From contig DATCMI010000001.1 of the NCBI GenBank assembly GCA_036563485.1, forward strand, positions 62,001-126,000: a stretch of 64,000 bases of DNA, written 5' to 3'. The translations under genes were made by a program, and so were the position numbers. Source of the stretch: Sphingomicrobium sp. (GTDB taxonomy: Bacteria > Pseudomonadota > Alphaproteobacteria > Sphingomonadales > Sphingomonadaceae). The notes under the pieces are model-generated. The model was not told the origin of the DNA. It was given only the letters and a program-made list of their open reading frames with translations, and did not search any database. Positions within the stretch are counted from its first letter, which is position 1. Each line of letters starts with the position of its first letter. This document shows, piece after piece, positions 18,847 through 28,117 of this stretch.

Positions 18847-19622
18847 CAGCGGGCTCCCTGCGCGCGGCGCACCGCGTAGCCCGGCTTCATGCGGCCGAGC
18901 AGCCGGTCAACCATCTGGGCCGCGCCCTGCGGCGTCCGCAATTCGCCGAACTTGATCCCGGGGACCTGGCTGCCTGCCTGGACGACGTTGAACCACACGA
19001 CTTCGCCGGTCTTCAAGTCGACCAGCGAGGCATAGTCGAGCTGCTCCTGCCCACCGACGTTCGGCGCGCAGAAGCCGACGAAACAGCCGGCAAGGCCGAG
19101 GACGCCGAGTGCGATGCGGCCGCCGGACGCAACCTGGTCCTCGGCGTGGAGGAAGAGCGCATAGTCATAGCCAGTCTTCTGGCCGAGCCGGACGGCGTCC
19201 TGGCCGAGCGTCCAGTCGAGACCGCGCCGCGACTTGGTCGGCAGATATTCGCCGAGATATTTGTGCTCGACGATCGCCTGGCCGACCGCGTAGTTCAGCC
19301 GTTCGACTTCGGCGAGCTCGTCCGCGGTGACGCCGGGAAGCTCGTTGCGCCGCTCAATGATCGTGACGTTGCCGCCGCGGGTCGCCTGCTGCGCGCGGAT
19401 GGCGGCAATGATGTTCTTGCGGGCCTGCTCGGTCCAGTCGGCGCGCGGCTCGACCATGCCGCCCGTGGTCAGCGAACCGACGCTGACGTCCGGACGGAGG
19501 ACGAGAAGCTTGTAATTGCCTTGCGGCGGCGTGAACTGGACATCGGCGAACTGGCGCGTCTGCACGCAAGCGCTCAGCGTGACGCTTGCCGCCAGCGCGA
19601 GCGCTGCACCCCGTTTGAACAT
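18846..19622 (-). CDS. lipoprotein of unknown function, first gene of protease operon
   Basis: 258 residues starting ATG after GGAGGG. The signal ends LSACV, a lipobox, so the protein is probably anchored to a membrane facing the periplasm. The mature chain has an early LLVLRPDVSVG strand, a helical part with TEQARKNIIAAIRAQQ, and a glycine-rich hydrophobic part near the end (LGVLGLAGCFVGFC). No family is certain; the arrangement of strands is slightly like CsgG-type proteins but too weak to name. It is translationally coupled to the M48 protease. The frame extends upstream to 19670 without a good start. Confidence 0.8.
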   Translation of the reverse strand: MFKRGAALALAASVTLSACVQTRQFADVQFTPPQGNYKLLVLRPDVSVGSLTTGGMVEPRADWTEQARKNIIAAIRAQQATRGGNVTIIERRNELPGVTADELAEVERLNYAVGQAIVEHKYLGEYLPTKSRRGLDWTLGQDAVRLGQKTGYDYALFLHAEDQVASGGRIALGVLGLAGCFVGFCAPNVGGQEQLDYASLVDLKTGEVVWFNVVQAGSQVPGIKFGELRTPQGAAQMVDRLLGRMKPGYAVRRAQGAR

Positions 19623-19723
19623 CGGAACCCTCCATCGCGGGTGACGCGCACCCTTGCCCACGGCTGCCATTGCAGCTTCATGCCTGAACCGTGGATGAAA
19701 GAAAAGCCAGTCTTTTTAGATGC

Positions 19724-21343
19724 TTATGGGCGCGTGCAGAAGGCGGGCGTGGCTTCGAGACAGCGCCCGTCAGTGGCGCCCGCAGCAAGCGGCAGCTCGA
19801 TAAGGGCAGCGAGGGTCGGCATGATGTCCGCCGTTTCGACAGCAGTCGCAGCGGTGGCGCCGCGGAAACCGGGTCGCCAGAAGATGATCGGAACGCGGCG
19901 GTCGTAATCCCACGGGCTACCGTGCGTGCCGACGCTGCCCTTCGAGCGGTTCGCCGAGGTGATTTGTGGCTTCAACACGACGTAAAGGTCGCCCGAGCGC
20001 TCGGCATCGAACGAAGCGCGGACGCGCTGAAGCAGCGGCCAGCGATCGGGCGAACCCGACGGAAGCGCCGCCGCGGCGATTTCCTCGCTGGTGAACACCG
20101 CTTCGACCTGCGGGTGCGCGCGGTAAAAAGCGGCGGCGGCGTCACGGGCGCGCGTCCGTTCCGGCCCGTTAAGCGCTTGGTCGAGATAGATATCGCCGAA
20201 CGGCCCTTCCGCATGGACGATGCGCGCATGTGTGCCGAGACGCTTCCTTAGCGCCGAGTCAACCGCGTTCGGCTGGAGCGCCGGGTCAACCCAGTCGGCG
20301 GCAGCAACGCCGCGGTCGCGCAGCCGCTCGGGGAAGTCGAGCCCGCCGTGATCGGCGGTGAGCGCAACCGCATAATCGACGCCGCTCGCGTCGAGCACCT
20401 TCAGGAAGGCGCCGAGATCGCGGTCGAGGGAGGTGAGTTGCAGGCACATCTCCTGCCCGCCGGGGCCGTAGGTGTGGCCGACATAATCGGTGCCGGCGAG
20501 GCCGACCGACAGGAGGTCGGGGGAAGCGCCCGTGCCGAGCTTCATTTCCTGGACCAGCGCGGCCGCAAGCGCGAGCGTGGTGGCGTCGAACTGCGGGGTG
20601 GCACGGAACAACGGCGCCTCGCCGGGTGCGCGGCCCAGCGCGCCATTGCCGAACGGCGCAGCGCGGCCGGAGAGCGCATAGGGTTTCGCCTTGCCGGCGC
20701 AGAAGGGCGTGGCCGCGAGCGGCGAAGAGCCTGCTGCGATCAGCCTTGCTGCGGCGGCGTTGGCCCGGACGACGCTCTGTGGCGTGGCGGCAGTCTTCAG
20801 ATCCGTCACGAAGGCCTTGCCGCTCCAGTACCAGCGCTGGTCGGCGACATGACCGCCCATCATCACCGCTGAGCGGTCTTTGCCGGCAACGGCGACGTTG
20901 CGGCTCGCCGGCCAGGCGCGTTTCATCAGCTCGCCGAGGGTGGGTACGCGCAGGTGAAGCGGCGAAACGGCGTAATTGCTCGAGGTGGTGCCGGGTACGC
21001 TTTCGTCCTCGGCGCAATAGACGCCCTTGCTCTCGCGCGGGGACTTCGGGTTCTGCCACCCATTGGCGACAATGCCCGTGCTGGCCGGGCGCCGCCCGGT
21101 GAGGATCGTCGAATGGCCGGGGCAGGTCTCGGTGCTGGCATGGCTCTGAAAGCCGTTGCGGAAGACGGTGCCAGTCGCGAGCCGTGCCAGGCCGCCGGTG
21201 AAGTGCGGGCGATATTCATCGAACAGGTCTGCCGACAGCTGGTCGACCGAGATGACGACGAGGAGCTTCGGGGGTTCCGGCTGCTGGGCGGCGGCGGGAG
21301 TGGCGATCGCCGCCGCTAGCAGGCAAAATATGGACTTACGCAT
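19724..21343 (-). CDS. periplasmic alkaline phosphatase, PafA/NPP-like
   Basis: 539 residues with an N-terminal signal peptide ending near AAAQQ. It belongs to the alkaline phosphatase superfamily: the metal-binding VISVDQLSAD at the start of the mature chain, the nucleophile region TETCPGHSTILTGRRP (Thr nucleophile), and ADHGG for the second metal site. PafA-type enzymes of this family release phosphate from a wide range of monoesters. The ATG at 21343 has GGAG 6 bases upstream. Immediately upstream is a palindromic repeat and then gatB in the same direction. Confidence 0.9.
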   Translation of the reverse strand: MRKSIFCLLAAAIATPAAAQQPEPPKLLVVISVDQLSADLFDEYRPHFTGGLARLATGTVFRNGFQSHASTETCPGHSTILTGRRPASTGIVANGWQNPKSPRESKGVYCAEDESVPGTTSSNYAVSPLHLRVPTLGELMKRAWPASRNVAVAGKDRSAVMMGGHVADQRWYWSGKAFVTDLKTAATPQSVVRANAAAARLIAAGSSPLAATPFCAGKAKPYALSGRAAPFGNGALGRAPGEAPLFRATPQFDATTLALAAALVQEMKLGTGASPDLLSVGLAGTDYVGHTYGPGGQEMCLQLTSLDRDLGAFLKVLDASGVDYAVALTADHGGLDFPERLRDRGVAAADWVDPALQPNAVDSALRKRLGTHARIVHAEGPFGDIYLDQALNGPERTRARDAAAAFYRAHPQVEAVFTSEEIAAAALPSGSPDRWPLLQRVRASFDAERSGDLYVVLKPQITSANRSKGSVGTHGSPWDYDRRVPIIFWRPGFRGATAATAVETADIMPTLAALIELPLAAGATDGRCLEATPAFCTRP

Positions 21344-21353
21344 CAAAGGCTCC

Positions 21354-21430
21354 CGTCATTGCGAGCAAAGCGAAGCAATCCAGCGCTTTGCCAGTGGATT
21401 GCCGCGTCGCTTCGCTCCTTGCAATGACAG
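21354..21430. repeat. dispersed palindromic element (ATTGCGAG...GCAATCC type)
   Basis: Near-palindrome about 77 bases long. The left half begins CGTCATTGCGAGCAAAGC, and the right half ends with GCAATGACAG, its near complement. Inside, GAAGCAATCCAG and GGATTGCCGC mirror each other. This motif is a widespread intergenic palindrome in proteobacterial genomes, usually forming a long RNA hairpin. It sits between gatB and the phosphatase gene, where it may end or buffer gatCAB transcripts. Confidence 0.75.
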
Positions 21431-21432
21431 CG

Positions 21433-22899
21433 CTACGATAGCTTCGCCCGAAGCCGTTCGTTGACCAGCTTTGGGTTCGCCTTGCCCTGCATCGCCTTCA
21501 TGGTCTGTCCGACGAAGAAGCCGAACAACGCCTCCTTGCCAGCCTTATACTGCTCGACCTTATCGGCGTTCGCGGCGAGCACCTTGTCGATCTCGGCATC
21601 GATCGCGCCGGTGTCGCTGGTCTGCTTGAGCCCTTCGCGCTCGACGATGGCGTCTGCCGGGTCGCCGCTTTCCAGCATCTTCTCGAAGACGGTCTTGGCG
21701 ATAGTGCCGCTGATCGTGCCGTCGGCGACGAGCCTCAACAGGCCTGCCGCATGGGCGGGCGAGACCGGGCTTTCCGCCATGGTTTCGCCGCGGCGGTTGA
21801 GCGCGCCGAACAGCTCGGCAACGACCCAGTTCGAGGCCTGCTTGGGGTCGACCTGGTTCGACAGCAAGGCATCAAACCAGCCGGCAGTCTCGACTTCGGC
21901 CGTCAGCACGCCGGCATTGTAGGGTGAAATGCCCATCATCTCGTAGCGCTTGCGCTTGGCGTCAGGCAGTTCCGGGATCGACTTGCGGCAATCCTCAAGG
22001 AACGCGTCGTCGAGCTCGAGCGGCAGCAGGTCCGGATCGGGGAAGTAGCGATAATCGTGCGCGTCTTCCTTCGAACGCAGCGGCCGTGTGACGTTTTTGT
22101 CGGGATCGTAGAGGCGGGTTTCCTGGACGACCTGGCCGCCCTCTTCGATCAGCTCCACCTGGCGGCGGGCTTCATGTTCGACCACGGCCATCACGAAGCG
22201 CACCGAGTTTACGTTCTTGGTCTCGGTACGGGTGCCGAACTCTTCGCCCGGCTTGCGCACGCTGACGTTGACGTCGGCGCGCATCGAGCCCTGGTCCATG
22301 TTGCCGTCGCATGAGCCGACATAGCGAAGGATCGACCGCAGTTTCGACAGATAAGCGCCGGCCTCCTGCGGAGAGCGCATGTCCGGCTTCGACACGATCT
22401 CCATCAGCGCGACGCCGCAGCGGTTGAGATCGACGTAGCTCATGGTCGGATGCTGGTCGTGCATCAACTTGCCGGCGTCCTGCTCGACGTGGATCCGCTC
22501 GATGCCGATGCGCTTGGTCGCGCCGTCGTCGAGGTGGACCTCGATCTCACCCTCGCCGACCACCGGGTGGTAGAGCTGGCTGATCTGATAGCCCTGCGGA
22601 AGGTCGGCGTAGAAATAGTTCTTGCGGTCGAAGCGCGACCATTTGTTGATCGTGGCATCGAGCGCCATGCCGGTGCGCACCGCCTGGCGGATGCACTCGC
22701 GGTTCGGCACCGGGAGCATGCCCGGCATCGCCGCGTCGACGAGGCTGACCTGCGTGTTCGGCTCCGCGCCGAACGCGGTTGCTGCGCCCGAGAAGAGTTT
22801 TGCGTGCGAGACGACCTGGGCATGGACCTCGAGGCCGATCACGACCTCCCACTCGCCAGTTTCGCCCTTGATGCGGAAAGGTGCGCCTGCGTCCGCCAT
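21433..22899 (-). CDS. gatB: Asp-tRNA(Asn)/Glu-tRNA(Gln) amidotransferase subunit B
   Basis: 488 residues. The family signature [12 protein letters not shown] at the N terminus, [14 protein letters not shown], and the C-terminal YqeY-like tail domain ([16 protein letters not shown]) are all present. GatB phosphorylates the misacylated tRNA and channels ammonia from GatA to make Gln-tRNA or Asn-tRNA. The ATG overlaps the gatA TAA by one base, so the three genes form the operon gatC-gatA-gatB. This indicates that Gln-tRNA (or Asn-tRNA) is made by the indirect route. Confidence 0.97.
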   Translation of the reverse strand: MADAGAPFRIKGETGEWEVVIGLEVHAQVVSHAKLFSGAATAFGAEPNTQVSLVDAAMPGMLPVPNRECIRQAVRTGMALDATINKWSRFDRKNYFYADLPQGYQISQLYHPVVGEGEIEVHLDDGATKRIGIERIHVEQDAGKLMHDQHPTMSYVDLNRCGVALMEIVSKPDMRSPQEAGAYLSKLRSILRYVGSCDGNMDQGSMRADVNVSVRKPGEEFGTRTETKNVNSVRFVMAVVEHEARRQVELIEEGGQVVQETRLYDPDKNVTRPLRSKEDAHDYRYFPDPDLLPLELDDAFLEDCRKSIPELPDAKRKRYEMMGISPYNAGVLTAEVETAGWFDALLSNQVDPKQASNWVVAELFGALNRRGETMAESPVSPAHAAGLLRLVADGTISGTIAKTVFEKMLESGDPADAIVEREGLKQTSDTGAIDAEIDKVLAANADKVEQYKAGKEALFGFFVGQTMKAMQGKANPKLVNERLRAKLS

Positions 22900-24374
22900 T
22901 ACCACCACTTCCCCGGGCGGGCGGTAAAGCCCGCGCGTTTTTCAATTGCGAGACCGGCGTTGAGCACGGTCTGCTCGTCGAGCTCATTGCCGATGATGTG
23001 AAGGCCGAGCGGGAGGCCCTGCGCGTCGAGGCCGCCGGGCACGCTCATCGCCGGAAGGCCTGCGAGGCTCGCCGGGACCGCGAACACGTCGTTCAGGTAC
23101 ATGGCGAGCGGGTCGGTCGTCTCGCCGATGCCGAAAGCCGCGCTTGGGGCCGTCGGCGTCAGGATCAGGTCGCACTGCTCGAACGCATTCCGGAAGTCCT
23201 GCTTGATCAGTGCGCGGACCTTCTGCGCCTTGGTGAAATAGGCGTCGTAGAAGCCGGCCGAGAGCACATAGGTACCGATCATGATGCGGCGCTTGACCTC
23301 GGCGCCGAACCCCTCGGCGCGGGTCGCGGCGTACATGTCGTCGAGCGACTTCACGCCTTCGACGCGCAGGCCGTAGCGGACGCCATCATAGCGGGCGAGG
23401 TTGGACGAGGCCTCCGCCGGCGCGATGATGTAATAAGTCGGCAGCGCATATTTGGTGTGCGGAAGGCTGATCTCGACCGGCGTGGCGCCCGCGTCCTTCA
23501 GCCATTCGATGCCGCGGTCCCAAAGCGCGTTGATCTCTTCTGGAACGCCGTCGATGCGATACTCGCGGGGAACGCCGACGCGCTTGCCCTTGAGGTCGCT
23601 CGACAAGTTCGCTTCCCACTGCGGGACCGGAACATCGAGCGACGTCGAGTCCTTGGGGTCGAAGCCGGCCATGGCTTCGAGCAGGATGGCGCAGTCCCGC
23701 ACCGTCTTGGCCATCGGGCCCGCCTGGTCGAGCGAGCTGGCGAAGGAGACGATGCCCCAGCGCGAGCAGCGGCCGTAGGTGGGCTTAATGCCGCAGATGC
23801 CGACGAAAGCAGCGGGCTGGCGGATCGAGCCGCCGGTGTCGGTGCCGGTGACACCCGGCGCGATGTCCGCAGCGACGGCCGCGGCGGACCCGCCCGAGCT
23901 TCCGCCCGGAGTCAGCGACGCATTGCTTCCGTTGTTGCGCCGCCAGGGCGAGATCACGGGCCCGTAGGCGCTCGTCTCGTTGGACGAGCCCATGGCGAAT
24001 TCGTCCATGTTGAGCTTGCCGAGCATGCCGGCGCCGGCGCGGCGCAGGTTGCCGCTGACCGTGCTCTCGTACGGCGGCTTGAAGCCCTTGAGGATCTTGC
24101 TGCCTGACGTGGTGTCGACGCCCTGCGTCGCGAACAAATCCTTGATGCCGAGCGGGATGCCGGCCAGCGGGCCAGTCTCGCCCCCTGCCCGCGCTTGGTC
24201 GGCAGCGTCCGCGGCGGCGAGTGCGTCCTCGGGCGTTTCGACAGTGTAGGCGTTGAGCGCACGCGCGGCGGCGACGGCGGCGTTGAACTGCTCGGCAATC
24301 TCGCGGGCCGTGAAATCGCCTGACCGGAAGCCGTCGCGCAGCTCGGCAATCGTCTTTGAGGTGAGCTCGCCCAC
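22899..24374 (-). CDS. gatA: Asp-tRNA(Asn)/Glu-tRNA(Gln) amidotransferase subunit A
   Basis: 491-residue amidase-signature enzyme. The Ser-cisSer-Lys triad can be seen: Lys in [10 protein letters not shown], the cis-Ser in the [14 protein letters not shown] stretch, and the nucleophile Ser in [13 protein letters not shown]. It hydrolyses glutamine to supply ammonia to GatB. The start codon is GTG, whose G is shared with the TAG stop of gatC. The length is that of the family. Confidence 0.97.
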   Translation of the reverse strand: MGELTSKTIAELRDGFRSGDFTAREIAEQFNAAVAAARALNAYTVETPEDALAAADAADQARAGGETGPLAGIPLGIKDLFATQGVDTTSGSKILKGFKPPYESTVSGNLRRAGAGMLGKLNMDEFAMGSSNETSAYGPVISPWRRNNGSNASLTPGGSSGGSAAAVAADIAPGVTGTDTGGSIRQPAAFVGICGIKPTYGRCSRWGIVSFASSLDQAGPMAKTVRDCAILLEAMAGFDPKDSTSLDVPVPQWEANLSSDLKGKRVGVPREYRIDGVPEEINALWDRGIEWLKDAGATPVEISLPHTKYALPTYYIIAPAEASSNLARYDGVRYGLRVEGVKSLDDMYAATRAEGFGAEVKRRIMIGTYVLSAGFYDAYFTKAQKVRALIKQDFRNAFEQCDLILTPTAPSAAFGIGETTDPLAMYLNDVFAVPASLAGLPAMSVPGGLDAQGLPLGLHIIGNELDEQTVLNAGLAIEKRAGFTARPGKWW

Positions 24375-24661
24375 TATTCGATTACCTTCGGCACGGCGAA
24401 GAAGCCGTGCTGGGCTTCGGGCGCATTGGCGAGGACGTTGTCGCGGATATCGCCGTCGTTGATGACATCGTCCCGGAGTCGCAGCTTCTGATCGATCACG
24501 GTTGCCAGCGGCTCGACGCCGTCGGTGTTGACCTCGCCGAGCTGCTCGACCCAGCCGAGGATGTTGTTGAGCTCGGGCGCCAGGCGCTCGACCTCTTCAT
24601 CGGTCATGGCGATGCGCGCCAGCTTGGCGATGTGGCGCACCTGTTCAGTTGAAACGGACAT
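24374..24661 (-). CDS. gatC: Asp-tRNA(Asn)/Glu-tRNA(Gln) amidotransferase subunit C
   Basis: 95 residues beginning [18 protein letters not shown], the usual start of GatC, with an [12 protein letters not shown] helix and a C-terminal part that contains FFAVPKVIE, the conserved end. It clasps GatA and GatB together. First gene of gatCAB; the start at 24661 gives the canonical N terminus, and the longer frame is not needed. No strong Shine-Dalgarno is visible. Confidence 0.95.
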   Translation of the reverse strand: MSVSTEQVRHIAKLARIAMTDEEVERLAPELNNILGWVEQLGEVNTDGVEPLATVIDQKLRLRDDVINDGDIRDNVLANAPEAQHGFFAVPKVIE

Positions 24662-24959
24662 GGTGGGGCCGATAGCGACGCCCCTTGGGAGCGGCAAGCG
24701 ACAAGCCGATTCGCACGTGCTTGGCGCGCCGTTAAGCACCGCCGTTTGCCAGGCTCGGCAACGCTTCGCACGAAAAATGGCAAAGAGGCGCGGTTAGGGT
24801 CCGGGTAACCACGACAGGCTGCAGGAGCGGAGCGACGCCCTTGTCGCCCACCGCATGGCTGAAGATCGAGGTTAACTTTGGCGATACCTGGTCTCTTGAA
24901 GTTGTTTTGAAACCAGAACCGCATCCTGACCGCCTCAAATCACCAAGTGGGGAATTAAG
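24662..24959. other. intergenic region between gatC and the DUF4402 gene
   Basis: About 300 bases carrying divergent promoters. A short inverted repeat TTTGCCA (24745-24751) and TGGCAAA (24778-24784) is visible. No RNA gene or further reading frame is supported. Confidence 0.5.
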
Positions 24960-25505
24960 ATGCGCTTCAAACTTTGCCTCGCGGCGCTCGCCGCCACGGT
25001 TGCTGTCGCGACGCCGGCCGCTGCCCAGCAAGCTAGTGCTACGGCCAACGCGACCGCGAAGGGCGTCGTGCTGCTGCCGCTGACGCTGACCAAGAGCAGC
25101 GACCTCGACTTCGGCACGGTCGTCGCCAGCAGCACGGCCGGCACGGTCGCGATCAACGCTGACAGCGGTACCCGTAGCGTCACCGGCGGCGTCACTGGCG
25201 TCCCGAGCTTTCCGGGCGGCCGTGCGCTGTTCCAGGGCGCGGGTTCCGCTTCCCAGCAGGTCGTGCTGACGCTGAACGCGGCGAGCATCCTGACCAGCGG
25301 CGGCAACACCATCACGGTCAGCAGCATGACGTTCGACACGGGCGCTGCCAGCTCGACCAACCTTGCCGGCAACCTGACCACCACGCGGACGATCAACGGC
25401 ACCGGCGCGTTTGCCGTCGGCGTCGGCGGCACCTTCGCCATCGCGGCCAACCAGCCGAACGGCGTCTATTCGGGGACCTTCTCGGTTACCGCTGATTATC
25501 AATAA
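24960..25505 (+). CDS. secreted DUF4402 domain protein
   Basis: 181 residues: signal peptide (about 1-23, ending PAAAQ), then a beta-rich, Ala/Thr/Ser/Gly-rich domain with the pattern LPLTLTKSSDLDFGTVV typical of DUF4402. The end is YSGTFSVTADYQ, also typical of the family. Such proteins are small secreted or surface beta-sandwich proteins of uncertain role, sometimes compared with pilin-like subunits. GGGGA precedes the ATG, and a strong terminator follows directly, so it is a single-gene unit. Confidence 0.82.
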   Translation: MRFKLCLAALAATVAVATPAAAQQASATANATAKGVVLLPLTLTKSSDLDFGTVVASSTAGTVAINADSGTRSVTGGVTGVPSFPGGRALFQGAGSASQQVVLTLNAASILTSGGNTITVSSMTFDTGAASSTNLAGNLTTTRTINGTGAFAVGVGGTFAIAANQPNGVYSGTFSVTADYQ

Positions 25506-25524
25506 CCCACTGGTTCTCAGCGGT

Positions 25525-25561
25525 GAGGGCGGCTGTCCACGGACGGCCGCCCTCTCTTTTT
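25525..25561 (+). terminator. rho-independent terminator after DUF4402 gene
   Basis: Stem GAGGGCGGC (25525-25533) with GCCGCCCTC (25546-25554), extended inside by GTCC/GGAC, followed by TCTTTTT. Confidence 0.9.
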
Positions 25562-25617
25562 GCGCGGACCAGGCGCGGCTTGCCGCTTGGCCCGCCCTCC
25601 CCTAACCGGCGCGGCCA

Positions 25618-26739
25618 ATGTGCGCCCGCCGTTTCCTCTACGTCGTCTTCTTCCTGACCCTGCTCGCGGTCGCGGGAGCCTTCGCGATCTTCAAATATGG
25701 CGACCGCGTGCTGATCAAGCAGGCGGTGCCGCAAGGGCATTTCGAGAGGCCCGCGCCGGAGACCGGCCCTGACTATCGGAACAATGCCGCCTGGCTGACA
25801 CGCCCTGGGGTCGACTGGCCTGACAATCCGACGCAATGGACCCCCGCCGGCATCACCGAGCCGGACACCGACGGCCCGCGCGCAGCGGTCTTCTACGTCC
25901 ATCCGACCACATATCTGGAACGGGACCGCTGGAATGCGCCGCTGCAGCCCGCCGGTGCTTATTCCGATTTCCGCACCACCTTGTTCCTGCAGAGCCAGGC
26001 AAGCGCCTTCAACGGCGTCGGCGAGATCTGGGCGCCGCGCTACCGCCAGGCCGCATTCGGCGCCTTCCTGCTGCGGAGCGAGGATGCGCAAAAGGCACTC
26101 GACCTTGCCTATAGCGACGTCGCCGCAGCGTTCGACCGGTTCCTGGCCGAGAATGAGAGCGGTCCGATCATCCTTGCCGGTCACAGCCAGGGCGCGCTTC
26201 ATCTCGAGCGGCTGCTTGCCGAGAAGGTCGCAGGCAAGCCGGTCGCGATGCGGATCGTCGCCGCTTACGTCGTCGGTTGGCCGATCAGCACCAGTGCCGA
26301 CCTTCCGCGGCTCGGCCTCCCGGCGTGCGGCGCGCCCGACCAGCCCGGATGCATCCTGTCGTGGATGAGCTTCGGCGAGCCGGCCAATCCCGACCTGATC
26401 CTCGGCCAGTGGGAAGAAACAAAGGGCCTGACCGGCGGTGATCGGCGACGCAGCGACCTGCTGTGCGTCAATCCAATCAGCGGGACGGTAAACGGCAGTG
26501 CCGCCGCTCAGGACAATGCCGGTACGCTGGTGCCGACGGCGGATCTCAAGTCCGCCACCCTCCAGCGGGGCGTCGTCGGCGCGCGTTGCGAGGATGGGCT
26601 GCTGCTGATCGGCGGCATGGTGCCGTCGCTTGGCCCTTACGTCCTGCCCGGCAACAATTACCACGTCTATGATTATGCCCTGTTCTGGGGTGCGATCCGC
26701 GGCGACGCGTACCGCAGGCTCCAGGCATGGCGGCAATGA
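25618..26739 (+). CDS. DUF3089 protein, alpha/beta-hydrolase-like, membrane-anchored
   Basis: 373 residues. One N-terminal hydrophobic segment (about residues 5-23) is a signal or anchor. The body has [16 protein letters not shown] with a nucleophile-elbow GHSQG (Ser near residue 190), FYVHPTTY near the start of the domain, and a late [14 protein letters not shown]. These are features of DUF3089, a lipase/esterase-like family of unknown substrate. Its TGA overlaps the ATG of ruvX (ATGA), so the two are co-translated. Confidence 0.85.
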   Translation: MCARRFLYVVFFLTLLAVAGAFAIFKYGDRVLIKQAVPQGHFERPAPETGPDYRNNAAWLTRPGVDWPDNPTQWTPAGITEPDTDGPRAAVFYVHPTTYLERDRWNAPLQPAGAYSDFRTTLFLQSQASAFNGVGEIWAPRYRQAAFGAFLLRSEDAQKALDLAYSDVAAAFDRFLAENESGPIILAGHSQGALHLERLLAEKVAGKPVAMRIVAAYVVGWPISTSADLPRLGLPACGAPDQPGCILSWMSFGEPANPDLILGQWEETKGLTGGDRRRSDLLCVNPISGTVNGSAAAQDNAGTLVPTADLKSATLQRGVVGARCEDGLLLIGGMVPSLGPYVLPGNNYHVYDYALFWGAIRGDAYRRLQAWRQ

Positions 26740-27209
26740 TCAGCGCGCGCGCGGCGGAGTTCGCGGCGGCGCTGCCGCACGGCGGCAAGCTGCTTGGGCT
26801 AGACGTCGGCACCAAGACGGTGGGCGTCGCCGTCTGTGACGCGGGATGGCATTTCGCCGGTCCGTCAGAGACCATCCGACGCACCAAGTTCACGGCGGAC
26901 CTTGCCGAGCTGCGGCGCATCTCCGACCGCGAGGCGGCGGTCGGGCTGGTGGTTGGGCTGCCGCTCAACATGGACGGCAGCGACAGTCCCCGCACGCAAT
27001 CAGTGCGTGCGTTTGCGCGCAACCTCGCCCCGCTCGATCTTCCGATCCTGCTATGGGACGAGCGCTGGTCGACGCAGGCGGTCGAGCGGGCGATGATCGA
27101 GGCGGACGTCAGCCGTGCGCGGCGGGCGGAGAAGGTGGATGCGCTCGCCGCCGCGCACATCCTGCAGGGCGCCATCGACGCGCTGGCGAATCTTCCGCCT
27201 CGGCAATAA
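26736..27209 (+). CDS. ruvX: RuvX/YqgF family pre-16S rRNA nuclease (putative Holliday junction resolvase)
   Basis: 157 residues with RNase-H-like motifs: [16 protein letters not shown] (first catalytic Asp), [20 protein letters not shown] (Glu), and [15 protein letters not shown] (last Asp). This family trims the 5' end of 16S rRNA, and was earlier proposed as a Holliday junction resolvase. The start at 26736 overlaps the stop of the preceding gene; an ATG at 26727 is an alternative that adds three residues. Confidence 0.92.
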   Translation: MISARAAEFAAALPHGGKLLGLDVGTKTVGVAVCDAGWHFAGPSETIRRTKFTADLAELRRISDREAAVGLVVGLPLNMDGSDSPRTQSVRAFARNLAPLDLPILLWDERWSTQAVERAMIEADVSRARRAEKVDALAAAHILQGAIDALANLPPRQ

Positions 27210-27220
27210 GCGCTGGGGCC

Positions 27221-28117
27221 GTGGACCTGCTTTCCATCGATTCGCTGAGCGACGCCCAGATCGAGCACGTCCTCGGCCAGGGCGAGCGGCTGTTCGAGGA
27301 GAACCGCTCGACGGCTTCCCGCCGGCACACGCTCGCCGGTCGCATCGTCTTCAACCTGTTCTACGAAAATTCAACGCGGACCTTGATGAGCTTCGCGACC
27401 GCCGCGCACCGGCTCGGCGCGTCGGTGATCACCCTGCCCGTCGAGCAATCGTCAGTGAAGAAGGGCGAGACTCTCGACGACACGGCCGCAACGCTGAACG
27501 CCATGCGTCCGGACGCGCTGGTGATCCGCCACGGCGAAAATGGCGCGCCGGCCGCTGTGGCCTCGATCATGGAAGCGCCGGTTCTGAACGCAGGCGACGG
27601 GACCAACGAGCATCCGACCCAGGCGCTGCTTGATGCAGCGACGATCCGGCACCGTCTTGGCCGCATCGAAGGCATGAAGGTCGCGATATGCGGCGATATC
27701 AAGCACAGCCGGGTCGCGCGGTCGAACGCGAAGCTGCTGTCGCGGCTTGGCGCCGAGGTGCGGCTCGCCGGGCCGCCAGAGCTGATGCCGCCCGAACTGC
27801 CCTCGCGGTCGGTGGACGAAGCAATCGACGGTGCTGACGTGGTGATGATGCTGCGGGTGCAGCGCGAGCGGCTGGACACCGAGTTCGGCGACGCACCCGG
27901 CGAGTTCTTGCAGCTTTACGGGCTTACGCCCGATCGCCTGCGCCGCGCCTCACCTGAAGCCGTCGTGATGCACCCGGGCCCGATGAACCGCGGAGTCGAG
28001 ATCGACGGCGCGATCGCCGACGATCCTCAGCGGTCGCTGATCAATGTGCAGGTCGAAATGGGCGTGGCAGTGCGAATGGCCTGCCTTGAACTCGCGATCG
28101 GCGAGAGCCTCGCTTAG
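27221..28117 (+). CDS. pyrB: aspartate carbamoyltransferase catalytic subunit
   Basis: 298 residues. The carbamoyl-phosphate loop is ENSTRTLMSF, the aspartate/carbamoyl-phosphate site has NAGDGTNEHPTQALLDA, and the C-terminal motif is MHPGPMNRGVEID. It catalyses the first committed step of pyrimidine synthesis in the cytoplasm. The GTG at 27221 follows ruvX by 11 bases and gives a canonical N terminus; the frame extends far upstream but inside ruvX. No pyrI is adjacent, and pyrC, often next to it, is also not here. Confidence 0.95.
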   Translation: MDLLSIDSLSDAQIEHVLGQGERLFEENRSTASRRHTLAGRIVFNLFYENSTRTLMSFATAAHRLGASVITLPVEQSSVKKGETLDDTAATLNAMRPDALVIRHGENGAPAAVASIMEAPVLNAGDGTNEHPTQALLDAATIRHRLGRIEGMKVAICGDIKHSRVARSNAKLLSRLGAEVRLAGPPELMPPELPSRSVDEAIDGADVVMMLRVQRERLDTEFGDAPGEFLQLYGLTPDRLRRASPEAVVMHPGPMNRGVEIDGAIADDPQRSLINVQVEMGVAVRMACLELAIGESLA

